Below, piece by piece: positions 52,788-60,837 of a stretch of 64,000 bases of DNA (within the stretch, counting starts at the first letter, position 1; each line of letters starts with the position of its first letter). The notes under the pieces were generated by a model. It was not told the DNA's origin. It searched no databases and saw only the letters and a list, made by a program, of their open reading frames with translations. Origin of the DNA: Streptomyces populi (GTDB taxonomy: Bacteria > Actinomycetota > Actinomycetes > Streptomycetales > Streptomycetaceae); NCBI RefSeq assembly GCF_002911015.1, contig NZ_KZ626868.1, positions 27,663 through 91,662 of the forward strand, in the 5' to 3' direction. Made by a program: the position numbers and the translations under genes.

Positions 52788-54200
52788 TCAGGAGAACACT
52801 GCCTCCACGTCTCGCAGGTGATCGCGTGCCGGCACGGAGACGATCAGATCCCGCAGCCCTTCGACGTACCGCCGCACGTTCTTGTACGCGACGGCGGTGT
52901 CCGGGTAGCGACAGGCGAACCACAGCCCCTCGTGCAGCCGGTTGACCCAGGCGCACACCTGGTCGCCGTACGACACCCGGATCAGCCCGTACGCCTTCTC
53001 CTCGGCCCAGCGGGCCGAACCGGGAACGGCGCGGGCGTCCACGTACGAGACGATCGAGTACATGTCGGGTGAGGTGGGGCGGAAGTCCGCGCCGAGCAGC
53101 CGGAGCACGTGCGCCAGCGGAATGCGTGCCAGCGACCGGTTGGCCCGCAGTTCGGCGCGGACCGTGGCGAGCGCGCTGTCGAAGTCCCGCGCCGCGGGCA
53201 CCTCGATCGGTGCGCCGCCGACGTACCAGCCCACGGAGTTCGACCACGCGGAATTCAGCCGGGTGTGGAACGGCACGACCGTGCGGTAGACCGGCTGCCC
53301 TCCGAGTTCGTGGACGATCAGACTGGTCGCGGCCAGGATGCCCACCAGGCTGCCGCCGTAGGGACGGCAGTACGCCTCGAACGCGGCGGCGGCGTCCGCG
53401 TCGACGAGCGGCTCGCACACCAGCTTCTGGGAGGGCAGCGCGCCGCCGGGGCGCAGACCGAGATCGACGGGGAACTCCGGCAGCCTCCCGTCGCACCGGC
53501 TGATGAACTCCCGCCAGCGCGTGACGATCGTGTGGGTGTCGTCGATGCCGTCCGCCTTCGCCCGCTCCTGCCGGCAGAAGTCGACGTAACTTCCCGCAGG
53601 CGTGTCGACGACGGGACTCCCCGTCACACCCGCGGTGTACAGTCCGCGGATCTCGTCCGGGATGCGTTGCAGGGAGTAGGCGTCGACATTGGTGTGGTCG
53701 AAGGCCATGTACACGCTGGTGGAGTCGTCCCGGACGACCGCCGTGTAGATGAGGTTCGGCCAGCCGAGCGCGTCCGCCGCGACGTCGAACCGGTCCTGCA
53801 TGTACCGGGTCAGCACCGCCGCGTCGGCGAAGTCTCCGATCACCTCGCGGTGCAGCGAGACGTCGTCCTCGCCGAGCGTGAACCGGTGCATGTCGTCTCC
53901 GGCCCACCTGAAGCCGCTGCGCAGCGTTTCATGGCGCAACGTCCAGCCGTGAAAAGCCTGTTCCAGCGCGTCGAGGTCGACCTGGCCCGGCAGGTCGAAC
54001 GCCGTGCCGAGCCAGGTCGGTACGAACAGTCCGTCCTCGCGGACCGACCGCGCCGTTCTGATGTGCGACTCCTGGATGTGGGCCGGCGGCCGTGGGTCCG
54101 GCCGCAGCGCCGCGGCGGCCGCGACGGTCTCCTTGCTGAACGTCCACTCGACGAGCCGTCCGGGCCGGACCTCGCAGCGCTGAACATCAGAAATTCGCAC
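52788..54200 (-). CDS. Stand-alone condensation-domain protein (PapA/NRPS C-domain-like acyltransferase)
   Basis: A 470-residue protein consisting of a single condensation/acyltransferase domain, GTG 54200 after GGAG. The active-site motif HxxxD is in VYMAFDHTNVDAYSLQRIPD (about residue 165), and NSVGWYVGGAPIEVPA with SIVSYVDARAVPGSARW gives the C-terminal latch regions. There is no carrier protein or adenylation domain nearby, so it should transfer an acyl chain to a small molecule or glycolipid like mycobacterial PapA proteins, rather than extend a peptide. It sits inside the secreted-protein cluster. Confidence 0.85.
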   Translation of the reverse strand: MRISDVQRCEVRPGRLVEWTFSKETVAAAAALRPDPRPPAHIQESHIRTARSVREDGLFVPTWLGTAFDLPGQVDLDALEQAFHGWTLRHETLRSGFRWAGDDMHRFTLGEDDVSLHREVIGDFADAAVLTRYMQDRFDVAADALGWPNLIYTAVVRDDSTSVYMAFDHTNVDAYSLQRIPDEIRGLYTAGVTGSPVVDTPAGSYVDFCRQERAKADGIDDTHTIVTRWREFISRCDGRLPEFPVDLGLRPGGALPSQKLVCEPLVDADAAAAFEAYCRPYGGSLVGILAATSLIVHELGGQPVYRTVVPFHTRLNSAWSNSVGWYVGGAPIEVPAARDFDSALATVRAELRANRSLARIPLAHVLRLLGADFRPTSPDMYSIVSYVDARAVPGSARWAEEKAYGLIRVSYGDQVCAWVNRLHEGLWFACRYPDTAVAYKNVRRYVEGLRDLIVSVPARDHLRDVEAVFS

Positions 54201-54717
54201 AGTGGCGTCTCCTTCATAGAAGACACAAGCTTGATCAAGGGAAAGTCGTACGCGCGTGGTACTGGATGTGTCGTCCGTTTTCCAGTGAAACGTGTGATGC
54301 CTCGAACGACGAAGCGAGATCCCGGCGGTGGTCGCGCACCGCTCGTCTGCCTTATCCCAGGGCGAGTTGACGGAACCGTGGGAGTGGGGAGCCCTCGGTC
54401 CGAGGACTCCGCCCGCGAGGGAGCAGCGACCGGACCGAACCCCCGCAGCGCGAACCGGCTGCCGGAGCGAGAGACGTCAAGCCGCTGAAGCGGCAAATGG
54501 GTGACGGGGCGTGGGGTGCCGTGACCGCGGCGAGAGAAGCATCGTTCACGAGGGGAAGCGGCGCCCTTGGACCAGGGAATTCGCCACTGACTCCGATGCG
54601 AAGTCCCGTACCGCTCAAGATGACCGCTGCTGACGGTGCGACGCGAGTATCGCACCGGCCGCACGCACGACAGCACGGAACTCGACGGGTTCCCATTTTC
54701 AGTATCGAAGGGCTTTA
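54201..54717. other. 517-bp intergenic region inside the secreted cluster
   Basis: No real gene found. It must contain the divergent promoters of the condensation-domain gene and of the secreted protein at 54718. A 10-bp palindrome CTTGATCAAG lies at about 54230-54239. Confidence 0.45.
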
Positions 54718-55386
54718 ATGCGCAAGCTTCACAAGGCCGCGCTCATCATGGCAGCGGCCAGCAGCCTGTCCGCCGTCGGCATCGGCGCCAGCCAAGCCGA
54801 CGCTCCCGCCGGACGCGACAACGCCACTCCGGCGTCAGTCCCCGATCAGCCGGTTGCCCAGGCCGCGGCTCCGGCGCCTGCCTCCGAGTCGGATGCGCAG
54901 TCCGCCCCGACGGGGACCCAGCAGACCAGTTACGCCTCCGCCTCGGCCTCGTCGCAGGGATCGGCACAGGCCTCCACCTCGCCGTACCAGCAGCAGGCCG
55001 CTCCCGTGCAGCAGGCCGCTCCTTCACGGCAGACCCAGGCGATGCCGCAGCAGGCCGCTCCCCAGCAGCAGGCTCAGGCCGTGCCGCAACAAGCCGCTCC
55101 CGTGCAGCAGACCCAGGCGATGCCGCAGCAGGCCGCTCCGCAGCAGCCCCAGGTCATGCCCCAGGTCATGCCGCAGGTCGCCCCACAGGTGGCCGTGCCC
55201 CAGCCCTTCGGCCCGAACGCTCCGATGCATGTCGCCCCGCAGGTGAACCCGCAGCTCAACCCGCAGGTGAACCCGCAGCTCAACCCGGAGGTCGGACAGC
55301 TCGGTTCACCGCAGCTGCCTCCGGTCGGCCTCGGACAGGTCGCGGCGCCCCCCGTCGGCCAGTTGGGGCTTCCCCGACTCGGCTGA
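54718..55386 (+). CDS. Secreted Gln/Pro-rich repeat protein, family A copy 3
   Basis: A 222-residue exported protein, ATG 54718 after GAAGGG. The signal KLHKAALIMAAASSLSAVGI matches family A; the mature chain is low-complexity: QQAAPVQQ/AMPQQAAPQQ units (about 85-150), then MPQVMPQVAPQVAVPQPFGP, and VNPQLNPQVNPQLNPEVGQL near the end. There are no cysteines. The PQLNPQ repeat is shared with the gene at 49770. Likely an extended or disordered surface/matrix protein. Only 72 bp separate it from the family B gene that follows. Confidence 0.8.
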   Translation: MRKLHKAALIMAAASSLSAVGIGASQADAPAGRDNATPASVPDQPVAQAAAPAPASESDAQSAPTGTQQTSYASASASSQGSAQASTSPYQQQAAPVQQAAPSRQTQAMPQQAAPQQQAQAVPQQAAPVQQTQAMPQQAAPQQPQVMPQVMPQVAPQVAVPQPFGPNAPMHVAPQVNPQLNPQVNPQLNPEVGQLGSPQLPPVGLGQVAAPPVGQLGLPRLG

Positions 55387-55458
55387 AGTCCTGCTCGTAA
55401 TCGCCCGTAATCCCGACTCGATGTCGCGGATCCGATCCGCTCGACCAACGGAGAACCA

Positions 55459-55740
55459 ATGCGCACGTTCCAGAAGGCAGTCCTCGTGGGTGCCGCCCTC
55501 ATCGGCAGCGTCGGCACCATCGGTGCCAACACCGCCTTCGCGTACGGCGATGAGGGCCATGACAATTTCGATGTCACGCAGGGTGTCGAGTGCCGCTCGC
55601 ACGACATGAACGTCCAGGTGATCGGCGACCTCGGTGCCGTCACCGGCCTGGCCGGCAACCTGCTGAACGGTGAAGGGGCCCCGGGGGCGCAGAAGAGCAA
55701 CCTCGGTTCGAACATGGGCTGCAACAGCCGCGCGTTCTGA
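55459..55740 (+). CDS. Small secreted protein, family B copy 2
   Basis: A 93-residue exported protein, ATG 55459 after GGAGA. The signal is TFQKAVLVGAALIGSVGTIG, cleaved after about AFA. The mature part FDVTQGVECRSHDMNVQVIG, VTGLAGNLLNGEGAPGAQKS and GCNSRAF aligns with the product of 50460 over its whole length, with both cysteines kept. Probably co-transcribed with the repeat protein before it. Function unknown. Confidence 0.87.
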   Translation: MRTFQKAVLVGAALIGSVGTIGANTAFAYGDEGHDNFDVTQGVECRSHDMNVQVIGDLGAVTGLAGNLLNGEGAPGAQKSNLGSNMGCNSRAF

Positions 55741-55793
55741 CCGGCCCCACCACTGTTCACCCCGGCCCGTACGGATCGTCTCCGGGTTCGGCC

Positions 55794-55827
55794 GAGACCC
55801 CAGGTCATGTCTGTGACCTGGGGTCTC
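55794..55827 (+). terminator. Strong hairpin terminator of family B copy 2
   Basis: GAGACCCCAGGTCA at 55794-55807 pairs with TGACCTGGGGTCTC at 55814-55827. Confidence 0.85.
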
Positions 55828-55855
55828 GTGGTGTCACGGGGCAGACATGCCCGGA

Positions 55856-56419
55856 TCAGAGCCGGTGGGGCTTGGACCGGCGGCGCAGGAACCACACCGC
55901 CGCCACCGTACCGGTCACGACCAGGGCCCCGCCGCCCACGACCGTGGCCGTGCCGTAGTCCTTCACGGCTCCGCCGAGCCCGCCCATGACACCGCGCGAC
56001 GGCGACGGCGACACCGTCGTCGAGATCGTGGGGGTCGCGGGGGCGGTGCTTGCCGCGGTGGACGCGACGATGATCGACTGGGTGCCCGCCGTCGTGCCGT
56101 CCTGGCAGACGACGATGACCGTGAAGGTTCCGGGGCTCACGCCCGTCCAGGCCGCCGACTGGTTGCTGCTCGTCCCGGTGAGCGGCATCTGACGCCCCTG
56201 GGCGAAGTTCGTCTGCCCGCTGGAGAGCAGCGAGGCGTTGCCGAAGCTGCTTCCGTTGCTCGGGCAGGCGCTGGTGGTGACCGAGACCGAGGTACCACTG
56301 GTGCTCACGGAGATCCCGGAACCCCATGCGACGGCCGCCGGGGCGGACAGGACGAGGGGAAGCGCAGCGGTGGCGGCCACGGTCAGGCCGGAGCGAAGAA
56401 GTCTCTGAGTGGTACGCAT
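55856..56419 (-). CDS. Secreted surface protein with C-terminal membrane anchor
   Basis: A 187-residue protein, ATG 56419. A Sec signal (LLRSGLTVAATAALPLVLSA, cleaved after AVA) is followed by a small Ser/Thr-rich beta domain (SVSTSGTSVSVTTSACPSNG, VSPGTFTVIVVCQDG; two cysteines), a Ser/Thr/Pro stalk (STAPATPTISTTVSPSPSRG) and a C-terminal helix with basic stop (ATVVGGGALVVTGTVAAVWF, RRRSKPHRL). No LPxTG sortase motif is seen, so the helix itself would anchor it. Function unknown; the layout suits a wall-spanning surface protein. Confidence 0.85.
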   Translation of the reverse strand: MRTTQRLLRSGLTVAATAALPLVLSAPAAVAWGSGISVSTSGTSVSVTTSACPSNGSSFGNASLLSSGQTNFAQGRQMPLTGTSSNQSAAWTGVSPGTFTVIVVCQDGTTAGTQSIIVASTAASTAPATPTISTTVSPSPSRGVMGGLGGAVKDYGTATVVGGGALVVTGTVAAVWFLRRRSKPHRL

Positions 56420-56650
56420 AGGAACCGCCCTCCAGCGGCACGGTTGGCGGTACATCCCATGCGCCGCCGAGGATCGGAAGGCCCGTGCTGCCTCAGTGCG
56501 AGCCAATGCGTCCCGGGCCGGGCCCGCATGCGGACGGGGACCGGGCAGGTGACGGATTCCATCGTCCGGCGGACTGCCGCCGCGGCCGGTGGTCCGCTTC
56601 CTCCGAGGGACCACCGCCACTACGCCCGTCACCGGGCGCGAGAGGACGCT

Positions 56651-57637
56651 TCAGTCCCGGCCCGTCGTCACCGTGCGTTCCGCGGAGAGCGCGCCCCACG
56701 TGCCGTCGGGCAGTTTCGCCCGGATCCGCACCCGGTGCGTCACGTCCGTCTCCCGGCCGATGTAGAAGCTGTGGGTGCAGGTGCCGCTGGGCGGTCTGCC
56801 GCCCCAGACGAGCGAGGTCACGGCACGCCCGTCGAGCTGGATCCGGTACTCCGTGATCACCCCGTCGACCTCGGGCGCGGTCCACGCCAGGTCGATGTAG
56901 TACGCCCCGTCGCGCCGGTGGGTCGTCGCCCGGAAGCCGGTCGGCGCCGTGCCCCGGCCGTCGTCCGGTCCCGGCGCGGTGGTGATCCGGACGGTGCCGC
57001 TCGGCGGCGAGACGTTGTCCGCGGCGTCGCGGGCCCGCACGGTGAAGACGTAGGCCGTGCCCGGCCGTAGTCCGGTGACGACGGCGGCCGTCTGCGCGCC
57101 GCCCACGCTGTGGATCTTCGATGCGCCCTGGTAGATGTCGTACGACGCCACGCCCCGTGCGTCGGACGACCTCGTCCAGGAGAGCTGGGCCGCCCGGCCG
57201 CCGACGGCCTTCCCGTGGGGGTTCCCGGGGCGGGTGGGCGCGGTGCGGTCGGCCGTGACCGCCGCCGGGGTGGTGGCCCGCACCGGTTCGCTGAGCGGCC
57301 CCGGCACCCCGTCGGCGTTCCGGGCCCGGACCCGGAAGACGTACGCGGTGGACGGTTCGAGCCGGGTGATGTCCACCATGTGTTCCGAACCGGGTACTTC
57401 CTTGATCTTGGTGGTGCCGCGATACACCTCGTAGCGGATGATCCTCGGCTCCTCGGGGGCCAGGTTCCACATGACGTGCACGCTGGTCGAGCTGCCCGCC
57501 GCTGCGGTCACGCCCGTCGTCGCGGCGGGCAGCCGTGCGCCCTGGCCGGACGTCGGGGCGCCCCATCCGCAGGAGGAGAGCGTGAGCAGCGCTCCGCACG
57601 CCAGCGCGCGAGGGACGGTGGGGGGAACGCGTCGCAC
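56651..57637 (-). CDS. Fibronectin type III repeat lipoprotein
   Basis: A 328-residue exported lipoprotein, GTG 57637, lipobox LSSC at about residue 23. Three FN3-type domains follow: VTAAAGSSTSVHVMWNLAPE (about 43-125), GGRAAQLSWTRSSDARGVAS (about 145-215) and AYYIDLAWTAPEVDGVITEY (about 232-326). FN3 modules in Streptomyces are usually found in polysaccharide-degrading enzymes; here there is no catalytic domain, so it may be a surface carbohydrate or protein binder. It precedes a chitosanase on the other strand. Confidence 0.88.
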   Translation of the reverse strand: MRRVPPTVPRALACGALLTLSSCGWGAPTSGQGARLPAATTGVTAAAGSSTSVHVMWNLAPEEPRIIRYEVYRGTTKIKEVPGSEHMVDITRLEPSTAYVFRVRARNADGVPGPLSEPVRATTPAAVTADRTAPTRPGNPHGKAVGGRAAQLSWTRSSDARGVASYDIYQGASKIHSVGGAQTAAVVTGLRPGTAYVFTVRARDAADNVSPPSGTVRITTAPGPDDGRGTAPTGFRATTHRRDGAYYIDLAWTAPEVDGVITEYRIQLDGRAVTSLVWGGRPPSGTCTHSFYIGRETDVTHRVRIRAKLPDGTWGALSAERTVTTGRD

Positions 57638-58040
57638 GGGTCTGTCCTCTCTCGACGAGGATCGGCCTGCACCTGATTGGTCTGTACCTATAAGACACGG
57701 ATGGCGCGGTCACATCAAGAGGGCGGACGCCGTCGACCGGGCCGTCGCGGGATGCGTGTACTGATCCCGACGCGGAGTGAACTCACCTGACTTACGGGGG
57801 AGTTCACACCCTCACCTACGGGGGAGTTCACACCCTCGTCGCGGACCGCTGCCGTCGCGGGACCCGCGCCGCCGGGTGCGGCCGAGCGGCCGGAGCCGGT
57901 TCCCGCTCGGGCCCTCGGCCGCCCGGCGCCCGCGGAAGCGGCCGTGCACCGTCCGGCCCCCTCCCGGTGGACGGGCTGTCGGACCCCCACCAGATTTGGG
58001 CAGATGAGCGTCCATGTCCCCCAGGAGAGGGTCTCCCATC
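57638..58040. other. Divergent region before the chitosanase, with repeats
   Basis: No gene is seen. At 57794-57836 a 24-bp unit (starting ACGGGGGAGTTCACACC) is repeated in tandem, and GTGAACTC at 57777-57784 is complementary to the GAGTTCAC in both units, so alternative hairpins or a regulator site are possible. Confidence 0.5.
57777..57836. repeat. Direct plus inverted repeat, possible operator
   Basis: GTGAACTC (57777-57784) faces GAGTTCAC at 57800-57807 and again at 57824-57831; the spacing between the latter two is 24 bp. It lies between divergent surface-protein genes. Confidence 0.55.
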
Positions 58041-58751
58041 GTGCGTGTCCAGTCGCTGACGCTGGCCGCGGCCGCGTCGGCCGCCCTGCTCGCCTCGGCC
58101 CCGGTGGTGCTGTCCATGACCTCCACCACGGGCCGCCCCGAAAGCCCCGTCGAACCCGTGCGGGAAGGCTCCGTCCGGGCCGCCGACCTGCTGGCGAAGC
58201 TCGATGGCTGTACCGCCGTCTCGCACGGGCGTTACCGCAGTGACGACGGAACCCGTGCCGACATCCCGGTCTGCGGCACCCGGGACGCGGTCTTCTGGAC
58301 GGCCGACATGGACATCGACTGCGACGGCAGGGCGGGGCCCCTGTGCAACAGCCGCACCGACCCGCTCTTCTCCGGCACCACGGCCTTCCAGCAGCCCGAC
58401 GGCCGGTACCTGAGCGCCGAGACCCTGCCCTACATCGTCGTACCGGCGCCGAGCGACATCTGGAACTACCGGGACCACGGCATCGGGCCCGGCTCGGTGG
58501 CGGCCGTGATCTACCAGGACCGCGTCCAGTACGCCGTCGTCGGTGACGTCGGCCCGCAGGACATCATCGGCGAGGCCTCGTACGCCACGGCCGCGGGGCT
58601 CGGTGTCCGTCCGGATCCCCGGGGCGGCGGCACGCCTTCCGGGGTGACCTACCTCGTGTTCAAGGACGCCCGGGTGTCGCCCATCCAGGACCACGGCGCC
58701 GCGGTGGCGGAGGGGGAGCGGCTGGCCCGGAAGCTCCTGGGGGACGGCTGA
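58041..58751 (+). CDS. Secreted GH75 chitosanase
   Basis: A 236-residue exported enzyme. The GTG at 58041 lies 10 bp after AGGAGAGG, better placed than the ATG at 58014. The Sec signal VQSLTLAAAASAALLASAPV is followed by the GH75 domain: CTAVSHGRYRSDDGTRADIP, VFWTADMDIDCDGRAGPLCN, and the catalytic region YAVVGDVGPQDIIGEASYAT with its Asp and Glu, ending VTYLVFKDARVSPIQD. GH75 enzymes cleave chitosan internally. Its place beside surface proteins fits an extracellular nutrient or cell-wall role. Confidence 0.92.
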   Translation: MRVQSLTLAAAASAALLASAPVVLSMTSTTGRPESPVEPVREGSVRAADLLAKLDGCTAVSHGRYRSDDGTRADIPVCGTRDAVFWTADMDIDCDGRAGPLCNSRTDPLFSGTTAFQQPDGRYLSAETLPYIVVPAPSDIWNYRDHGIGPGSVAAVIYQDRVQYAVVGDVGPQDIIGEASYATAAGLGVRPDPRGGGTPSGVTYLVFKDARVSPIQDHGAAVAEGERLARKLLGDG

Positions 58752-58914
58752 GGCCGGCGGGCCGCGGGTTCACCGCACGTCCGTTCCACCGGACCGCGCC
58801 ACCGCGGTGCGGATCGTCGCCGGGGTGGGGCGGAAAGCCTTCGGGGCGGTGCGGAGATGGCTAGGATCACCGCAGCCACGGGCAGCATCCGCAGACGGAA
58901 CCGAGGAGTCATCA

Positions 58915-59580
58915 GTGCCGGACGGCGCGATCGGCGAACACCCCGGTCCGGCTCGGGGCCGTACCGGACGGCCGCCGCTCACCGACGCACGCAAGGCCGA
59001 GATCCGGCTGGAGATCGCCCGCGCCGCGGTGGAACTGTTCGTGACCCAGGGCGTGGCCGCCACCACCGGGGACCAGATAGCCCGGGCCGTCGGCCTGTCC
59101 ACGCGGACCCTGTGGCGCTACTTCCCGGGCAAGGAGAGCTGCGTGAGCCCGCTGTTCGCGGCGGGTATCGACGCGATCGCCGCGGCGCTGCGGGCCTGGC
59201 CCGTGGGCGCTCCCCTGGAGGACGCCCTGGAACAGGTGTCCACGAACGGCGAGGGAACGATGGCGATGCCGGAGCCGCCGAGGGTCCGCACCCTGCTGAG
59301 GCTCACCCGTACCGAGCCGGGGCTGCGTGCCGTCTGGCTCCAGGCCCACGACGAGGCCGAGCCGGCGTTCGCCCGCGCGCTCGCCGACCGCGCCGGGCGG
59401 GGCACCGTCGATCTGCGCTCGGAGATCCAGGCCGCCATGCTCAACGCGGCGCTGCGCGCGGCGGTCGAGCACTACGCGTGGCACACCGGTGAAGCGGAGC
59501 CCGATCCCGCGACGGCCCGGGCGGAGCTGGCGGGCACCATCCGCTCGGCCCTGATCGTCGCGGCGGACGGAATCGCCTGA
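58915..59580 (+). CDS. TetR-family transcriptional regulator
   Basis: A 221-residue regulator. GTG 58915 follows GAGGAG, so an upstream extension is not used. The helix-turn-helix is ARAAVELFVTQGVAATTGDQ to LSTRTLWRYFPGKESCVS (about 35-80). The C-terminal ligand domain includes LLRLTRTEPGLRAVWLQAHD. The layout is like Streptomyces TetR regulators of the MftR type. It is convergent with dhaM, so no divergent target is visible. Confidence 0.92.
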   Translation: MPDGAIGEHPGPARGRTGRPPLTDARKAEIRLEIARAAVELFVTQGVAATTGDQIARAVGLSTRTLWRYFPGKESCVSPLFAAGIDAIAAALRAWPVGAPLEDALEQVSTNGEGTMAMPEPPRVRTLLRLTRTEPGLRAVWLQAHDEAEPAFARALADRAGRGTVDLRSEIQAAMLNAALRAAVEHYAWHTGEAEPDPATARAELAGTIRSALIVAADGIA

Positions 59581-59676
59581 CCCGGGCCCCGCGCTTCCCG
59601 GGTCCCGCGCTTCCCGGGTCCCGTACGTTCCGGAGCCCGGGCCCGCCGGCTCCCGCCCTGGTCGGTTCCCGCGCCG

Positions 59677-59735
59677 GCCGGTCCTCGCACCAGCCGGTCC
59701 TCGCACCAGCCGGTCCTCGTACCAGCCGGTCCTCA
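59677..59735. repeat. 16-bp tandem repeat abutting the dhaM stop
   Basis: GCCGGTCCTCGCACCA occurs at 59677-59692 and 59693-59708, a variant at 59709-59724, and a partial copy to the dhaM stop codon (59733-59735). The last codons of dhaM are not repeated, so the array lies in the 3' untranslated region. Confidence 0.85.
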
Positions 59736-60149
59736 GACCTTCCGATAGGTGTACGCCTCCGCTGCCGCCGCCTCCACCGTGGCGAGGTCGGCGCCCGCCG
59801 AGGCCGTGACGACCGCGGCCACCGCTCCCTCGACGAAGGGGGCGTCCACCAGCCGTGTGCCGTCCGGGAGTTCGTCGCCCTCGGCCAGCAGCGCCTTGAC
59901 GGTGAGCACGGCACTGCCCAGGTCGGTGAGTACGGCGACCCCGGCGCCGCGGTCCACGGAGGCCGCGGCGGCGGCGATCACGTCCGTGCTGGTGCCGAGC
60001 CCTCCGTCCAGGGTGCCGCCCGCCGGCGCGACGGGAGCGAGCGCGCCGCCACCGGCCAGACCCGTGGCCAGTTCGGCGACGGACGCGGCGACGGCGGCAC
60101 TGTGCGAGACCAGCACGATGCCCACGAACCGCTCCTCGGTGTCATTCAC
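59733..60149 (-). CDS. dhaM: Dihydroxyacetone kinase phosphotransfer subunit DhaM
   Basis: A 138-residue single-domain EIIA-like protein. The phosphorylated His is in VGIVLVSHSAAVAASVAELA (about residue 16). It takes phosphate from the general PTS protein HPr and passes it to ADP bound on DhaL, so the pathway uses phosphoenolpyruvate, not ATP. The longer DhaM of E. coli has extra HPr and EI domains; here only the EIIA part is present, as in most Gram-positive bacteria. The start overlaps the dhaL stop by 8 bp. Confidence 0.94.
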   Translation of the reverse strand: MNDTEERFVGIVLVSHSAAVAASVAELATGLAGGGALAPVAPAGGTLDGGLGTSTDVIAAAAASVDRGAGVAVLTDLGSAVLTVKALLAEGDELPDGTRLVDAPFVEGAVAAVVTASAGADLATVEAAAAEAYTYRKV

Positions 60150-60741
60150 CGGCCGCCTCCACGAGTGCCGCGATCAGCAGTGCCGAGGACGTTGCGCCCG
60201 GGTCCTGGTGCCCGATGCTGCGCTCGCCCAGATAACTCGCCCGGCCCTTGCGGGCCTGTAGCGGTGTCGTCGCCACGGCACCCTCCTCGGCCGCGGACTT
60301 CGCCGCGGCGAACGACTCGGCGAGCGCGTCGACCGCGGGTACCAGGGCGTCGATCATGGTCTTGTCCCCGGGCGCGGCTCCACCCAGTGCCATGACCGCG
60401 TCGACGCCCGTGCGCAGCGCGTCCGTGAGCTGTTCCCCGGTGACCTCGGGGGCGTCCCCGAGCGCCTTGCCGGTCCGGCGCAGCAGGGTGCCGTACAGCG
60501 GCCCGGACGCGCCGCCGACCGTCGAGATCAACTGCCTTCCGGCGAGCGCGAGTACGGCGCCGGGGGTGTCCGGAGCCTCCTTCTCCAGGGCGGCGGTCAC
60601 GGCGGTGAATCCGCGCTGCAGATTGCTGCCGTGGTCGGCATCACCGATGGGCGAGTCCAGCTCGGTGAGCCGCTCCGCCTCGCGGTCCACCGACACGGCG
60701 GTCACGGTCATCCAGCGGCGGAAGAAATCGGCGTTCAGCAC
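60142..60741 (-). CDS. dhaL: Dihydroxyacetone kinase ADP-binding subunit DhaL
   Basis: A 199-residue all-helical subunit, GTG 60741 after GGAGA. The Mg/ADP aspartates are in LDSPIGDADHGSNLQRGF (about 29-46), GGASGPLYGTLLRRTGKALG is the phosphate-binding loop, and RSIGHQDPGATSSALLIAAL the C-terminal cap. ADP stays bound and is re-phosphorylated by DhaM. Operon order dhaK-dhaL-dhaM on the minus strand. Confidence 0.95.
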   Translation of the reverse strand: MLNADFFRRWMTVTAVSVDREAERLTELDSPIGDADHGSNLQRGFTAVTAALEKEAPDTPGAVLALAGRQLISTVGGASGPLYGTLLRRTGKALGDAPEVTGEQLTDALRTGVDAVMALGGAAPGDKTMIDALVPAVDALAESFAAAKSAAEEGAVATTPLQARKGRASYLGERSIGHQDPGATSSALLIAALVEAAGE

Positions 60742-60778
60742 GGAATCTCCTTGCGTGGTACGGAAGTCGGCCTGGTGC

Positions 60779-60834
60779 CGGTCGGTGCCGGGTGGCCCGG
60801 TGCCGAGCGGCATCGGGCCACCCGGCACCGACCG
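60779..60834 (-). other. Long hairpin between dhaK and dhaL
   Basis: A 21-bp arm at 60779-60799 (CGGTCGGTGCCGGG...) pairs perfectly with 60814-60834 across a 14-base loop in the 96-bp dhaK-dhaL gap. Inside an operon this may reduce readthrough, protect the dhaK message from 3' decay or serve as a processing site. Confidence 0.8.
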
Positions 60835-60837
60835 GGT

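Noticed and set aside
52788..54200. Part of a nonribosomal peptide synthetase cluster
   Set aside because: Only a lone condensation domain; no adenylation, carrier or thioesterase domain is nearby.
49770..55740. Chaplins or rodlins
   Set aside because: The secreted proteins are of similar size, but the chaplin consensus (conserved GNxxxxPxxxPVNVCGN-type core) and rodlin sequence are absent.
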